Source of the DNA: Mimachlamys varia
Taxonomy: Eukaryota; Mollusca; Bivalvia; Pectinida; Pectinidae
NCBI GenBank assembly: GCA_947623455.1
Contig: OX392545.1
Location: 28,223,001 to 28,287,000, forward strand
Reading direction: 5' to 3'
DNA length: 64,000 nt
The position numbers and the translations under genes are program-made. Within the stretch, counting starts at the first letter, position 1. Each line of letters begins with the position of its first letter. Below are positions 33,372 through 44,460 of the stretch, in pieces. The notes beneath the pieces are model-generated. The model saw only the letters and a list, made by a program, of their open reading frames with translations. It had not been told where the DNA came from and did no database searches.

Positions 33372-34374
33372 GGATGTACACCTCTGAGAAGTCAAACGTT
33401 TCCTGTATCAAACTTTTTTTCTAATATACAGGACATTTTTGGATAAGGGAAAATGCAAAAATAATGATATGTCAGTGTGCTCGTTTTTGTGCTATGATCG
33501 GTCAAAGATGCCAATATGACGTAATAATGGAGTTTAAGTCAATTTTGTAGTTTCGACCGATTGCGGGACATTTTCATACAATATCTTCCGCATTTGAATT
33601 TCGAGGTGTATGAATGTTTGCAGAAATGACGAAAATATTGTTTTCTTTTAGGTAATGGAAACAAAATGTCTCTAACTTAATACTTTTACTCAGGAAAGGA
33701 ATTTGAGTTACCCCTACCCCTTATTTTTTAATGAGAAAATCCTCATTTTTCACCATTTTTTGCAGATTTAACGCTTTATAAAAAAAAATCTGATATCAAA
33801 CTTTTTTTTAATATTTGGCGGTTGAAAAGAAAATGGGTTGCTCTTTCTAAAACCGTCATAAAAGACGGGGGTTAGTGTGCTTAATTTTTTGTCCCTTTAT
33901 TATTTGTGTTATTTTTCACAGTTTGGGGTTCAAAAATAAAAACTGCTCCAGTTACACTAAATATATGAAAAAATTACAAAAATTGTATAATTATCCATTT
34001 TGTAGCATACTATTTCTATAAAATTGAACATTATAAAGTTGTACAGCAAAAATTAGCTCGCTATAATTAAAAATGGATAAACACTGATGTTTTTAAGATA
34101 TCAATCTAGCATCAAAATAGTGAAATTTTGCCCATTCGGGAAGTGCATAAAATAGACAGAAATATGCATATTCAAAATGGCCGCCAAATTGGAAATTTTT
34201 TTAAATTCATGTAAAAAAAAGTTCTACAAGCAACAGGCACTTATATTTTTGACACAATTTTCAGATGCATATATGCTATTAAAATTGATCATACTTTCTT
34301 CAATATAACATGAAATCTTTAAATGAGACATAAACGAGACTTGAACGTGACTAAAACCTCACAATAGTACATCC
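33372..34374. mobile_element. TTAA-target non-autonomous transposon (1,003 bp)
   Basis: Termini are GGATGTAC..CTC and the inverse GTACATCC. TTAA is duplicated at 33368-33371 and 34375-34378. The homologous empty site at 31548-31551 shows a single TTAA, which confirms the boundaries. No transposase is encoded. TTAA points to the piggyBac or Kolobok type. Confidence 0.8.
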
Positions 34375-34378
34375 TTAA

Positions 34379-35505
34379 ATACAGATGATACTATCATGTT
34401 ATTAAAAATACAGTACATATTCACTTCTTCACACAAACTTTTAATTGAAATTCGAACATATTCACTAAGGATTGCTAACGCGCACCGTAGAATATGTTCG
34501 TTGCCAACTGCGGGCATACTACCGTATATTAATTTTCAAGTGCTATGCGAAGAAAAAAACATTCGAAGTGGGTTGCTAGGATGGTAACTACGATGGCCGT
34601 GGTTGCTAAGTTACTATACATTGTAATCCCATTGAATTTCATCAATATATTGGTACAATAATGTAAGTTTAGAAAATACAAAGTGAACAACACTTTTTTT
34701 CTTCATTACATCATTTGTAAATTTGGTATTAAATAATATTACAAGCATTTCGAATGTATTTCTTTATTTATAACGGTCGTTATGTACACGCATTGACTCA
34801 GTGATCTGGTTGTGACGCGGTCCGACGTCAGACGTCACAACTGCAGGTCGCCGCCATGTTTGCGTTACCGTCAAAGAATTTTGAATGTTCATTATTGGAA
34901 TGAAAAGTTTGCCAGAAACAGTTTATTGTATAATCAGACGGAATGGATTTCATACATGTTTCATTTTTTAAAATCTTGAAGGAACCAAACAATGACCGTC
35001 AGCGAATAGTTATTGTTAAGACGCGGGAATGACGCTATATTAGAACAAATATCAATCCACCGAGCCTTTTTTCATTGCGTATACGCTAATTTATTCGCAG
35101 TCAGAGTTTACTAAGCCAAAGAAGGGAGAGATGTAAAAATATATATAGAGATATATTTTTTATTAACTGACAGAAACTCAAGCAAATGTGGTACTTATGT
35201 AATCCCCGCTGTCTCCTTTGTAATATCATCCATAGCAAAACGTCGCCATTTGTTTCTCTTAACTCACATAACGCTATACATATAGATACGCAATAAGGCA
35301 ATTATACAAAAATACGATTAGAAATCCTAGTGTAGTAGTGTAGGAAGAAGGGTGGGGTGTCCGGAAACGAAACTCGGGCCAACAAAATTTTGACAAGTTA
35401 CATTTGACACATGGATCTAATCTTACAAATACGTTCAAATGAACATAGTTTCCTGGTGCGATACTTTCTCTTGTAAACAGAGAATCGTGGTGTAATTAGA
35501 GCCCT
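34379..35505. other. unassigned stretch
   Basis: No gene recognised. It contains GTTGCTAGGATGGTAAC near 34572 and CATGACGT-like blocks near 34820. No transcript can be supported. Confidence 0.4.
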
Positions 35506-35622
35506 ATATAGTGTACTACTAAGTGTGTTCGTGTGACTGTTCTGTATAGTGTACTACTAAGTGTGTCCGTGTGACTGTTCTGTATAGTGTACTACTAAGT
35601 GTGTTCGTGTGAGTGTTCTGTA
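35506..35622 (+). repeat. 38-bp minisatellite, 3 copies
   Basis: TATAGTGTACTACTAAGTGT plus GT(T/C)CGTGTGA(C/G)TGTTCTG repeats exactly every 38 bp. Confidence 0.9.
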
Positions 35623-35887
35623 AACTTCCTGCTGATTCGTTTCCCAGATACGATTCTTTATTAATTTTTTGTAACGTAGCTCTCCTAGTTTATGTACGAT
35701 CATGTTGTGTTTTTAAGCGTTGCTATCATACTTTATGTCCCGATAAATATCACTGGTACTTCCTTTTAATGTGTATATGAGTACGAGATTTGGTTAAAAT
35801 TGACATTTTCTTTCACATCTAGTACATTAAGCTCAATGTCACTGCAAACATTGCTGAAATCAACTTCACGAAATCTCTGTAATTATA

Positions 35888-37223
35888 CGAGGGTTGTTCC
35901 ATAAATAATGTCATCTGTGCTTTATTTCGCGGAAATCGTGCAATTTATGCACAAAACCACCTCGTGTAAATTGAGTGATACTGGGTCGTGACACAGGTAA
36001 ATATCTTGTCCACACGTTCACTGGCCTCGGTACAGTGTACATCGTTTCATAGCCTATTCGTTAAACTAGACACAAAATGGCAGGAAACGAGCTGAAAATG
36101 TTGTTGAAATTAGGGCCAATATAAAAGGTAGGTCATTACTCGGCATAAAGGCTGTAGATATTCACCGCGAGGTGTGTGACATTTATGGGGAGGGCCAAAT
36201 GTCTCACAGGACTGTTTGTAGGTGGGTAGGTAAATTTAGTGCTGGACAGCAGCAACTGAAAGTTGCTGCTCACCCAGGTCGTCCTGCAACAACTACGACC
36301 AAAGGTAACATAGAAAAAATCCGAAATATCCTCCAAACTGATGCTCGATTCACCGTAAGACAATTGGCTCGAATGACAAACTTGTCGTTAGCAAGAGTTC
36401 ATGCAATTTTGAAGAAACACCTAAAAGTTAGAAAGATAAATGCAAGATGGATACCCCATTTGTTAACGGATGAGCAAAAGAAGACGCGTGTAATAATGGC
36501 AAAAAAAACATCTCAAAATGTACCCAAAATATAGTAAAAAGGCTTTTGATAATATAGTCACTGGTGATGAGACCTGGGTGTATTATTTTGAACCAAAGCG
36601 GAAGGTTGCCAACCGAATATGGGCCACTAAAAATGCCAGACGCCCAAGTATTGCCAAACGAATACGAACGGTAAAGAAGGTTTTGTATGCCATTTTTTTC
36701 ACTAATAAGGGTCCAGCTATTCAAATCCCGGTGCCAAAAGGCAGAACGGTCACAGGCAAGTTCTATAAAAATGTTGTTCTGAGAAAGTTGAAGAACTACT
36801 ACAAAAGTCGCCGCCCCAAAACAGGACTTAAGTATGTCCGACTTTTGCATGATAATGCATCCGCTCACAAGGCACGTATTGTGACTGACTTTTTGGAGTC
36901 AGAGAAGGTTACCGCCCTTCCGCACCCTCCGTATTCGCCAGACTTATCCCCCTGCGACTATTTTCTCTTTCCAAAACTTAAATATCATTTATCTGGAAGG
37001 ACATAAATTCGAGAAATGCCCTTGGATATGCTGTTTATCAGTGTCTGATGGGTGTACCCATTGAAGAGTATGAAAAATGCTTCCAAAAATGGATTGACCG
37101 GCTAAAAAGGTGTGTTCTGGCTGGCGGAGAGTATTTTGAAGGGCAGAGCAAATTAAAATGAACAAAAGCACTTCCGCTATATGAGCACCGATGCAAGTGA
37201 CATTATTTTTGGAACATCCCTCG
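35888..37223 (+). mobile_element. mariner element (1,336 bp)
   Basis: Inverted termini 35886-35913 and 37198-37225 match at 26 of 28 positions (CGAGGG(T/A)TGTTCC(A)(T/A)AAATAATG). TA flanks both ends, the target duplication of Tc1/mariner elements. The interior encodes a frameshifted transposase. Immediately to the right lies a fragment of the MITE family of 7000-7393. Confidence 0.92.
36077..37161 (+). pseudogene. mariner transposase (D,D34D), frameshifted
   Basis: The enzyme would cut and paste the element at TA. An N-terminal helix-turn-helix pair is visible (VRQLARMTNLSLARVHAIL, about 36355-36411). The catalytic part has TGDETWVYYFEP, LLHDNASAHK and PPYSPDLSPCDYF; 34 residues separate the last two aspartates, the mariner spacing. 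The C-terminus CVLAGGEYFEGQSKLK ends at 37159-37161. Three frame changes are seen: near the start (the ATG at 36077 is out of frame with what follows), one surplus A in the A8 run at 36501-36508, and a one-base change with a stop at 37004-37006. All catalytic residues survive, so decay is mild. A non-functional copy. Confidence 0.93.
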
Positions 37224-37225
37224 TA

Positions 37226-37327
37226 TCAGTTAATCTTAACTAAATCAATAAATAAACTAAGTTATTAGACTTAATATTAAGTATTCGCTTCAAGTTTTGC
37301 CGAAAGTTACGTATGTTGGGCCTTTAA
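37226..37327 (-). mobile_element. truncated copy of the TTAA MITE
   Basis: Inverse complement of 7001-7100 (CAGTTAATCTTAACTAAATC, CGCTTCAAGTTTTGCCGAAA, GTTACGTAT.TTGGGCCTTT). The copy begins exactly at the mariner edge. The other MITE end is absent left of the mariner, so a deletion or rearrangement accompanied or followed insertion. Confidence 0.75.
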
Positions 37328-37444
37328 GTTCTTTACAAAACACCAGTCCGGAATTACTCCTTGCGACTCGGCTGTTAACCAATTATTATATATAACTAAC
37401 GACATAGGCAAAGCATTAGACGAGGGGAGGGAGGGAGGGAGGTG

Positions 37445-37570
37445 AGAGTAGTCCTTAGCAACATCAGTAAGACATTCGATAAGGTCTGGCATAAGGGGTT
37501 GATTTATAAATTAAAAAAAACTGGGGTGAATGGTAATTTACTTAATTGGCTTATTAATTATCTTTCTACA
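37445..37570 (+). pseudogene. reverse transcriptase fragment of a LINE
   Basis: Encodes NISKTFDKVWHKGLIYKLKK then NGNLLNWLINYL, the motif A region of a CR1/jockey-type reverse transcriptase, with Asn for the Asp of DISK. Nothing before or after continues the domain. Confidence 0.7.
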
Positions 37571-37975
37571 AGTTCAAGTTTCAAGTTTATTTCTTACACT
37601 CCAGACACACAATTTGTGTGTAACAGGAGGTCAATCAATTTAAACATATATGAATGGCAGAACCAAGTAGCTAGTTGCATGTAAATTTTACATACATACA
37701 CTTTCATACGTGCACACAGGCATGCATATAATACATACATACAGTCCATACGTATTTTGCATATAATACGACGCATGCACGCATGTAAGAGTACAATATA
37801 AAGCATGAATAAAATACAAACATGCATGTTTACATATACATACATGCACATGATTCATACATTCTAGTTTCATTTCATACCTACAGAATATATGCAAAAA
37901 TACAATCCGATGCATGAGTGCAATACCTATTATGCATACTTACATTATAGCGAGCGCAGTGAGCGCTTTTAGATA
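37571..37975 (-). repeat. 3' end of another retroelement, minus strand
   Basis: On the minus strand the segment finishes with GTAAGAAATAAACTTGAAAC then TTGAAC, a polyadenylation signal followed by a short repeat tail. Upstream of it the sequence is rich in CATACATA and GCATGCA blocks. No coding frame can be assigned. Adjacent GAGCGCAGTGAGCGC at about 37951-37965 is an imperfect hairpin. Confidence 0.45.
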
Positions 37976-38755
37976 TCGTATGGGCGGGTATATATAAATA
38001 GTTCTATATATCGTAACACAAAACGAAACTACAATACATGGAGAGAGATTTTTTGCTTTCCCGATGTGGAACGGACGATACATTCCCAGCGTTCTGATTG
38101 GTTATAAATACATCGGGCGCTGAAACAATCGCCGTTTTCAACATAGCTGTATGAATAGATATTTTGTTTCATATCGTAATTTATTTATGTAACTGTTGCA
38201 AATTTATTCCTTGTGGTTTGAAGTGATTCCTTCTAAAAACATAATTTAAAAAAAATTATCGACGATTATGACGAATCAGGTTCAGCGTGCGAAATATTTG
38301 CGGATTGAAAATCGCGGGCTTAAAAATTTGCTACATTCTGATTGGTTGAAATAGACCGAATTAGAAAACTTCGCCAGGAAGCCTGCAAACGGTGTGGAGC
38401 GATTTCAACCAGTTTTATCTTATCACTGCCCTCATAGACGGATTGTATGTTTGACTCAAAAGGTGATTGCAATATGGATGGCGTTCGTTCACATATAAAA
38501 CCATTGCCGGCTTCCCAAACGTTTCATAGGCCTGCTGCAAGTCTACGATACCGCTTGTGAAGCCTTTTCTTCGGCCTTGCCTGCAGCATGTCTCATATAA
38601 TAGTCAATAGAATATTGAATAGTCTCGCCCCCCCCGCACCGAAGCTTGACGATTGATTATGATATCGATGCTTACAGTGAGTAGGCATATATTCTGAATA
38701 CCTGACCCCCGGCACTAGTTTTGCTAACTGAATAGCCCTGGCCCCGCTGTATCCC
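37976..38755. other. unassigned stretch
   Basis: No gene recognised. Confidence 0.4.
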
Positions 38756-39870
38756 CTTAAATTTTTCCATCCACCGATGATTTGCTGGTGAAGGAATATA
38801 CAGTAATGGGTTTTGGCAATTTTTGGTGATTTGGAACAGAAATATTCAAGGTTTCATCTCATAAAATTTATTCTATTTCCCGTTGTTTATCTATGGAGCT
38901 ATACAGAATTGTCTACACAGCTAATTTTCATGTGACGGAGTCACGCCATACAAAAATAGGATGTTGTAAAAAAATTATTTTGTCACACCCAATGGAAAAC
39001 TGTTAAACAACTTTTAAATATTATGAGATGAAAAAGTAGTCCGAAGGGTTCTGACTCTCTGACCCGCTAAATATTTTGACGACGGGCGGCTGCGAGAGTC
39101 AGAATTCCTCCTTAGTAAAAAAGTGGAAATTTTACCGACCCGTGCACGGGTCGCCTTTTAAGCCGTGTTTTATAATATGAAACATTTTCGATCACATGTA
39201 AATTAAGTATCAATGGAAAGAACAGATAATTTTCCACTAACCTACACATTTAATCAAGTCACAGGAGGTCGTAAACCAACTGTCGTCATCCATTTCTAAA
39301 AAATTACCAGTTTCCAGACATCTGTTCGAAAATGGCCGCCGCCTAACATCACGTGATCAAAATTAGATAGGTCAAGCGTAATTCTCATGGGATCTCGCGA
39401 CGCGCGGCCATTTTCAAACAGATGTCAGGAAACTGGTTATTTTTTTTAGAAATGGGTTGAAACAGTTAGTTTACGACCTCCCGTGACTTGATTAAATGTG
39501 TAGGTTAGTAGAAAAATATCTTTTCTTTCCATCGATACTTAATTTACATGTGATCGAAAATGTTTCATATCATAAAACACAGCTTAAACAGTACACATGT
39601 TTGTAAAATTTCCACTTTTTAACTAAGGAGGAATTCTGACTCTCGCAGCCGCCCTTCGTCAAAATATTTAGCGGGTCAGAACCCTTCGGACTAATGAAAA
39701 AGGAAACAATTCTCTACAAGTACACACGTCTTCATAAATAATGATCCATAAACAAGTCAAGAAAACTCATTGAAAAAAAGTTGGAAATACAGATATATAT
39801 ACACTGTAGATCATAATAGCAACATAAAAAAAAAAGAAAGATTTTTGGCTCGTCACAGTATATATCCCTT
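38756..39870 (-). mobile_element. foldback element copy, split by a nested MULE-like element
   Basis: The parts 38800-39036 and 39703-39870 are inversely homologous to the foldback at 43255-43730 (TATGGAGCTATA.AGAATT.TC, CCATAAAC.AAGTCA, TTTTTGGC.CGT.AC). The interruption at 39037-39693 is the MULE-like palindrome. The left end is decayed. Confidence 0.6.
39037..39693. mobile_element. complete MULE-like foldback MITE (657 bp)
   Basis: A palindrome with arms of about 300 bp around a roughly 65-bp centre. Termini TAGTCCGAAGGGTTCTGAC are inversely repeated. Target duplication ATGAAAAAG is perfect (39028-39036 and 39694-39702); 9 bp with long inverted termini is characteristic of Mutator-like elements. 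Nothing is encoded. Relatives lie at 14456-15040 and 18593-18716. Confidence 0.85.
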
Positions 39871-40206
39871 AAATCCCTGTATTAAAAATGAAGGTATTTT
39901 CAAATCACACTAATTTTTGCAAATAGATTATTTATGGTACATGGATGAAATGATAAATGCACACTTGCCAACCTTTTTTTGTCATGGGAGAAAATATTTG
40001 CGCTCAAAATACCAAAAAATGATTTCAAATTAAGGGTTAGCAATCTAGATAGTCTAAAGAATCTTGAAAAAGGAAACAATTACAGGGATAAATTGATTAT
40101 GATATGCCAGTTCCTATTTTCAGAGGAAAGAGGATGAGTATAATTTTAAGGTTACATTTAAATTTCAAATCCAAAATGTATCAAGAATTCAGTTGTGCTA
40201 TGAAAT
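39871..40206. other. unassigned AT-rich stretch
   Basis: No gene recognised. Confidence 0.35.
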
Positions 40207-40279
40207 ATTTCTATAGTGTAGTGGTCATCACACTTGCCACTTTGTGGTGGGAGACCCAGGTTCAATTCCTGGTGGAAAT
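40207..40279 (+). repeat. tRNA-derived sequence (pseudogene or SINE head)
   Basis: 73 bases with a paired acceptor stem (ATTTCTA with TGGAAAT, one wobble), an A-box-like TAGTGTAGTGGTCATCAC and a T-arm CCAGGTTCAATTCCTGG. The anticodon arm (TTGCCACTTTGTGGTGG) pairs only with several wobbles and gives no credible anticodon, so I do not call a working tRNA. Confidence 0.6.
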
Positions 40280-40313
40280 GATAGCACAAATTGAAATTAA
40301 TGAAACGGACTTT

Positions 40314-40560
40314 GGGTGGTCGGGTGGTGCAGTGGATAGCGCACTTGCCTTTCACCGAGGCGGCCGGGGTTCGACTCCCCGTCCGGACGTGAAAAGGTAT
40401 GGGGTCACCTGCCCGACTACGTGGGTTTTCTCCGGGTACTCCGGTTTCCTCCCACAATAAGACCCCTCGCGCGCTAATATCCGGGCCAACAAGAGTGTTT
40501 AATATAAGTTGTATAACTTGTTTCATAATTGTTGTAAAATAAATAAAGTTTATATTTATT
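40314..40560 (+). mobile_element. tRNA-derived SINE
   Basis: The head has an A box (GGTGCAGTGGATAGCGCA) and B box (GGGGTTCGACTCCCC). An anticodon-like loop TTCACCG would give CAC. The central domain GTGGGTTTTCTCCGGGTACT and CCGGTTTCCTCCCACA is a block I recall from SINEs of many marine invertebrates. The AT-rich tail has repeated TTTATATTTATTA. It would be transcribed by RNA polymerase III and moved by a partner LINE. The minus-strand frame across it is meaningless. Confidence 0.88.
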
Positions 40561-41520
40561 ATATTTATATTTATTAAACATAGAAGATATAATAGAACTC
40601 TTCAATTTATTTCCCATTATTTGATACACTCTATATAATATTTTCAATGTTCTTGTTTATTTCTTCTGTATTTGGGTTTATTTTTTCTTTGCCTTACTGT
40701 GTTCATACAACTTGGCATTTGCGAATTGTGATATGATCTTAAACTAGCACATCAATTTTGTTTTCATTTAACTACTAAAGTCTTTGGTGTTCAGACATCC
40801 AGTGATCGGGCCTTCATGCGTCCATGATCAAATAGATAGTTCAAGACATACCAATTTTTTTTGGATCAACCTCTTTCTTTTTATAAGTCAAATCTTATTC
40901 CGGCACATAATATGTAAATGATTTGAAGGTTTTAAGTTGGGTTTCAAACTACGTTCCATAGAGAAAATATTACATAGGTAATCAGTCACCAGACTATTTT
41001 TTTTCTCAATATATATACGAAACACGGAAACACAAATGACGAAGGAAGACAATTTCTTTTCATGGATATCAATAGGTGATAAAATGTACTCTTAGTTCCC
41101 CAGGAAATTTTATGTTAGTCATGATTTGTATGTAATCTTGTGTTTGACCTTGTTGCAGTTAAATTTTAAAATATGGGAAAGAACATTTTTGGGTATTCTT
41201 ATTATTTAAACTGCACTTGAAGGATTATCATTTCAATTCATTTTACTGCATTCTGATGGTATATGTATGAAAATTAACAATCTGGCCCATCTCCCAAAGG
41301 CCTGAGGGAAGGGCTCCAAAGAGGGCAAATTGAATTAATTTTCAATAATCATTTTCTTGAGATGCAGACATGCTAGAATTAAATATTCTTCATTGATTTA
41401 TATATTTCACTATCCTTGTGTCATTCATTAACTAAATTGTATAAATTATACACATACATATATATATGTTATATTTACATATGCTTTGCATCCTTCCACT
41501 TTAATGTGAAGGCAAATGCT
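40561..41520. other. unassigned; SINE-tail fragment at 41017-41050
   Basis: No gene recognised. ACGAAACACGGAAACACAAA at 41017-41036 and the following bases match the body of the minus-strand SINE at 45431-45592, so this is a short remnant of that family. Confidence 0.4.
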
Positions 41521-41705
41521 GTACAGATTGTAACAACACTGACATCATTAACATCTTGTGACTTGATAAGTTGATTTGCTGCTCAAAACTGTTCTAAATA
41601 ACTAAATAATAAATCACAGTATTTCTATTAAAATGTTAATATAAGTAATGAATGTTTTAGTAAATGTTCTTACAGTCCTATAACATACATTGCTATTGAT
41701 GGCAA
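41521..41705 (+). repeat. dispersed repeat copy 2
   Basis: Homologous to 655-840. The CRE palindromes of copy 1 are TGACATCA and TGTGACTT here. Confidence 0.55.
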
Positions 41706-42069
41706 AGTTAATAAAGCCTGGTTAAGTATTGCCGCCCTTCTTTGTGAAAATTATCAGCATCATATATGTTGGACAATTATTTTGACTGGAGATCTTTCAA
41801 ACTTGAGATAGTTTTTCACTATAACATAAGTTGTGTTTTTCTCGAAGTCAGTTTGATTCGACTATATTTGGAAGAGTAACTTCCCCCTTTTATATTTCAC
41901 TATCTAAATCTTTTCCAACAGTTTTAACTGATCAATTTCAAACTTTGTGCATTTATTCACTATTACATGAAGTTGGGTTTTCCTGAAAATCTATATGGTT
42001 CTACTATATTTGAAAGTTTTTACTAAATCTTGTAGTTTGTTCTAAATATTGCATCAATAGATCATCATA

Positions 42070-43254
42070 AACAAGAGGCCCAGAGGGCCTGTATCGCTCA
42101 CCGTGCTTTCAGTAAATGCAACAAAAAGTTATGTGAACATGTGTAAGTTAAATTACATCAGATTTTCCAGTGTTGGATCTGCCGCAATATTGCCTTTAAT
42201 GAACTCTTAGCTTTCTGATTCAAAAGAGCATTTAGAGGAAATTTATTTGAAATTGGTTCATATTAGATATTATGCCCAGCAATTGTAGTGTTTTGTGTTG
42301 GGAAGTCTGCAAGGGGTGTGGCAGTCGCTAGGATCAAATCTGAAATCATGTTTGTGATCGTTTCTTTACGCCAAGCAATGGTATATATCAGTTTTGGGAT
42401 GGGGATCTCAACCGTTTAAGTGTTATGAATCAGGAGTCTCTGCAAGGGCGTGGCAGACCCTGGAGTCAAATCTAAAATCATATTTATGATCGTCTCTCTA
42501 TGCTCAGTAATTGCATATATAGTTATGGGGTGGGGATCTCAACCGTTTAAAAGTTATGACTCAAGAGTTAAGTCTGCAAGGGAGTGGCAGACTCTTGGGT
42601 CAAATCTACAATCATATTTGTGATTGCTTCTTTATGCTCAACAATTGTATATATATAGTTACGGGATGGGGATCTCAACCGTTTGAAAGATGACGTAACA
42701 CACACATGTGCTGCACCCTTTAAATTTAGTAATAGATACAGCATGCCGAAAAATTTAATTTAACTGCACCATACAACTGTTTCGTCCTCCTAGGACTCTG
42801 GGAATCCAAAAATTTTAAATTAATGTAGAAGCAGAAGGGTCAGGTGCCTAAAACCCCTTTAATTTATGAATTTAGAAGTAAGTTATGACTCAAGAATTAA
42901 GTCTGCAAGGGAGTGGCAGACCCTAGAGTCAAATTTACAATCATATTTGTGATCGTTTCTTTATGCTCAACAATTGTATATATATATATAGTTATGGGGT
43001 GGAGATGTCAACAGTTTGAAAGTTATGACTCAAGAGTTAAGCCTGCAAGGGCGTGGCAGACCCTGGAGTCAAATCTAAAATAATATTTTTGATCGTCTCT
43101 TTATGCTCAGCCATTGCATATATTGTTTTGGGGTGGGGATCGCAATCATTTAATAGTTATTACTCAGGAGGTAAGCCTGCAAGGACGTGGCAGACCCTGG
43201 AGTCAAATCTACAATAATATTTGTGATCGTTTTTCATGCTCAGCAATTGTATAT
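42070..43254 (+). repeat. modular bivalve-type repeat with ~130-142 bp tandem core
   Basis: Left terminus AACAAGAGGCCCAGAGGGCC then TGTATCGCTCACC, the inverse of 3988-4018. The core module CTGCAAGGG(C/A)GTGGCAGACC, GGAGTCAAATCT, GATCGT.TCT.TATGCTCA and GGGGATCTCAACCGTTT recurs at about 42306, 42436, 42574, 42903, 43045 and 43177. A 190-bp foreign element (42690-42879) sits between modules 3 and 4. A last half-module is beyond the foldback at 43731-43770. Confidence 0.75.
42690..42879 (-). repeat. short dispersed element, copy 2
   Basis: Inverse homologue of 6290-6501, inserted in the modular repeat. The hammerhead-like centre is at 42776-42801 and keeps GTCC/GGAC and GAAAC but lacks the upstream core part. 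Confidence 0.65.
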
Positions 43255-43730
43255 ACAGTGACGTGCCAAAAGTCTTTTTTTTTTATTTTGCTATATATTC
43301 TTTGTATTTCCAACTTTTTTCAATGAATTTTCCTGGCTTCGTTTATGGATCATATAAAATGGAATTTTGTGTACTCATAGATAATTGTTTCCTGTTTCTT
43401 CTCATAATATTTTCATTCCGTTATGTATAACTAGAGAAATCAAACTTTTCCTGACGTCATTTTGACATTATTTTGGTAACGTTATATAGAGAAATGGCGT
43501 CACACGGAAATTAGCAGTGTAGATAATTCTATATAGCTCCATAAATACACAATGGAAAATTAAATAAATATTATGAGAGTAAACTTTGTATATTTCTGTA
43601 CCAAATGCCAAAATATTGTCAAAATCCTTCCATAAACGAAGTCAGGAAAATTTTATTGAAAACAGTTGGAAAAACAAAGAATATAAAGCAAAATAAAAAA
43701 AAAATGAAAGACTTTTGGCACGTAACTGTA
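43255..43730. mobile_element. foldback element (~475 bp)
   Basis: The left arm ACAGTGACGTGCCAAAAGTC to CGTTTATGG (about 93 bp) is inversely repeated at the right end (CCATAAACGAAG to GACTTTTGGCACGTAACTGT). It splits the modular repeat: GTATATACAG lies to the left and TATATAG to the right. No coding content. Confidence 0.75.
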
Positions 43731-43935
43731 TATAGTTTTGAGGTGGGGATCTCAACCGTTTGAAAGTTAGGGGGACATTTGCGCTTAATTGATTGACGGT
43801 AAGAGTAAGTAAGTGAAGACCTAAACGAGATATCCTGTAGACTTTCTTAAATAAGTTTCTAAAACGATCAACAACACACCGCCTGTCCATATGAAGTATT
43901 CTGTTCGTTTTTTGTCACCTAAAACCCTTACCTGG

Positions 43936-43952
43936 GGGCGCCTTTGGCGCCC
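43936..43952. repeat. perfect GC-rich hairpin
   Basis: GGGCGCC-TTT-GGCGCCC in AT-rich DNA. No gene ends here, so a terminator role is not supported. Confidence 0.5.
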
Positions 43953-44050
43953 GAAATGTACACAATGTATCATATAATGGTTACTGAACTACGTGCGCTC
44001 GCTTTTAGGCAGTGCCTATTTCATATTACATACACTAATTCATCCATTCA

Positions 44051-44460
44051 TTAATTGTTACCATTAATTATTATTTTTTCTAGTTTTTGTAAGAATTTTA
44101 CTACTTTCTTGAGGAGTACAATGTTACAAATCATAAACATTCCTTTCAATTTAATATTATTTGGATTTTTATAGAAATATTCTGGAATGTATTTGTGGCG
44201 CATTTCTTTAACAGACTGATTTTCACATTAATAAAGATAATGGAACTCGTCACATCTAGATGTGGTACATAGAGGACACGTTCTATCATGCCGAGGCACA
44301 CCTGCCCATCGGACAGTTTCGATTGGTAATTTGAAGTTAGATGTTCGGAATTTACAGTGTTTGCCTTTCTTCTGGATTAAGTTTACCAAAAATACTGAAA
44401 GTATTTTAGTCAGTCGTAAATGTAACAAAAATAACCTTTATCTCTGAAGTTTCGTTTCAT
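44051..44460 (-). pseudogene. LINE ORF2 C-terminus with internal stop
   Basis: The minus frame from 44428 to the stop at 44051-44053 encodes FRTSNFKLPIETVRW, RTCPLCTTSRCDEFHYLY, an in-frame TAA at 44228-44230, then CENQSVKEMRHKYIPEYFY and KGMFMICNIVLLKKV. The C..C...H....C pattern is the C-terminal Cys/His segment of several LINE proteins. The upstream part is decayed or missing. Confidence 0.75.

Noticed and set aside
34570..34620. GTTGCTAGGATGGTAAC resembling an RFX X-box
   Set aside because: Spacing differs from the consensus and no transcript or gene begins nearby.
40158..40526. 122-residue minus-strand frame
   Set aside because: It runs through the SINE and the tRNA-like module on the opposite strand. 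It is a chance frame.
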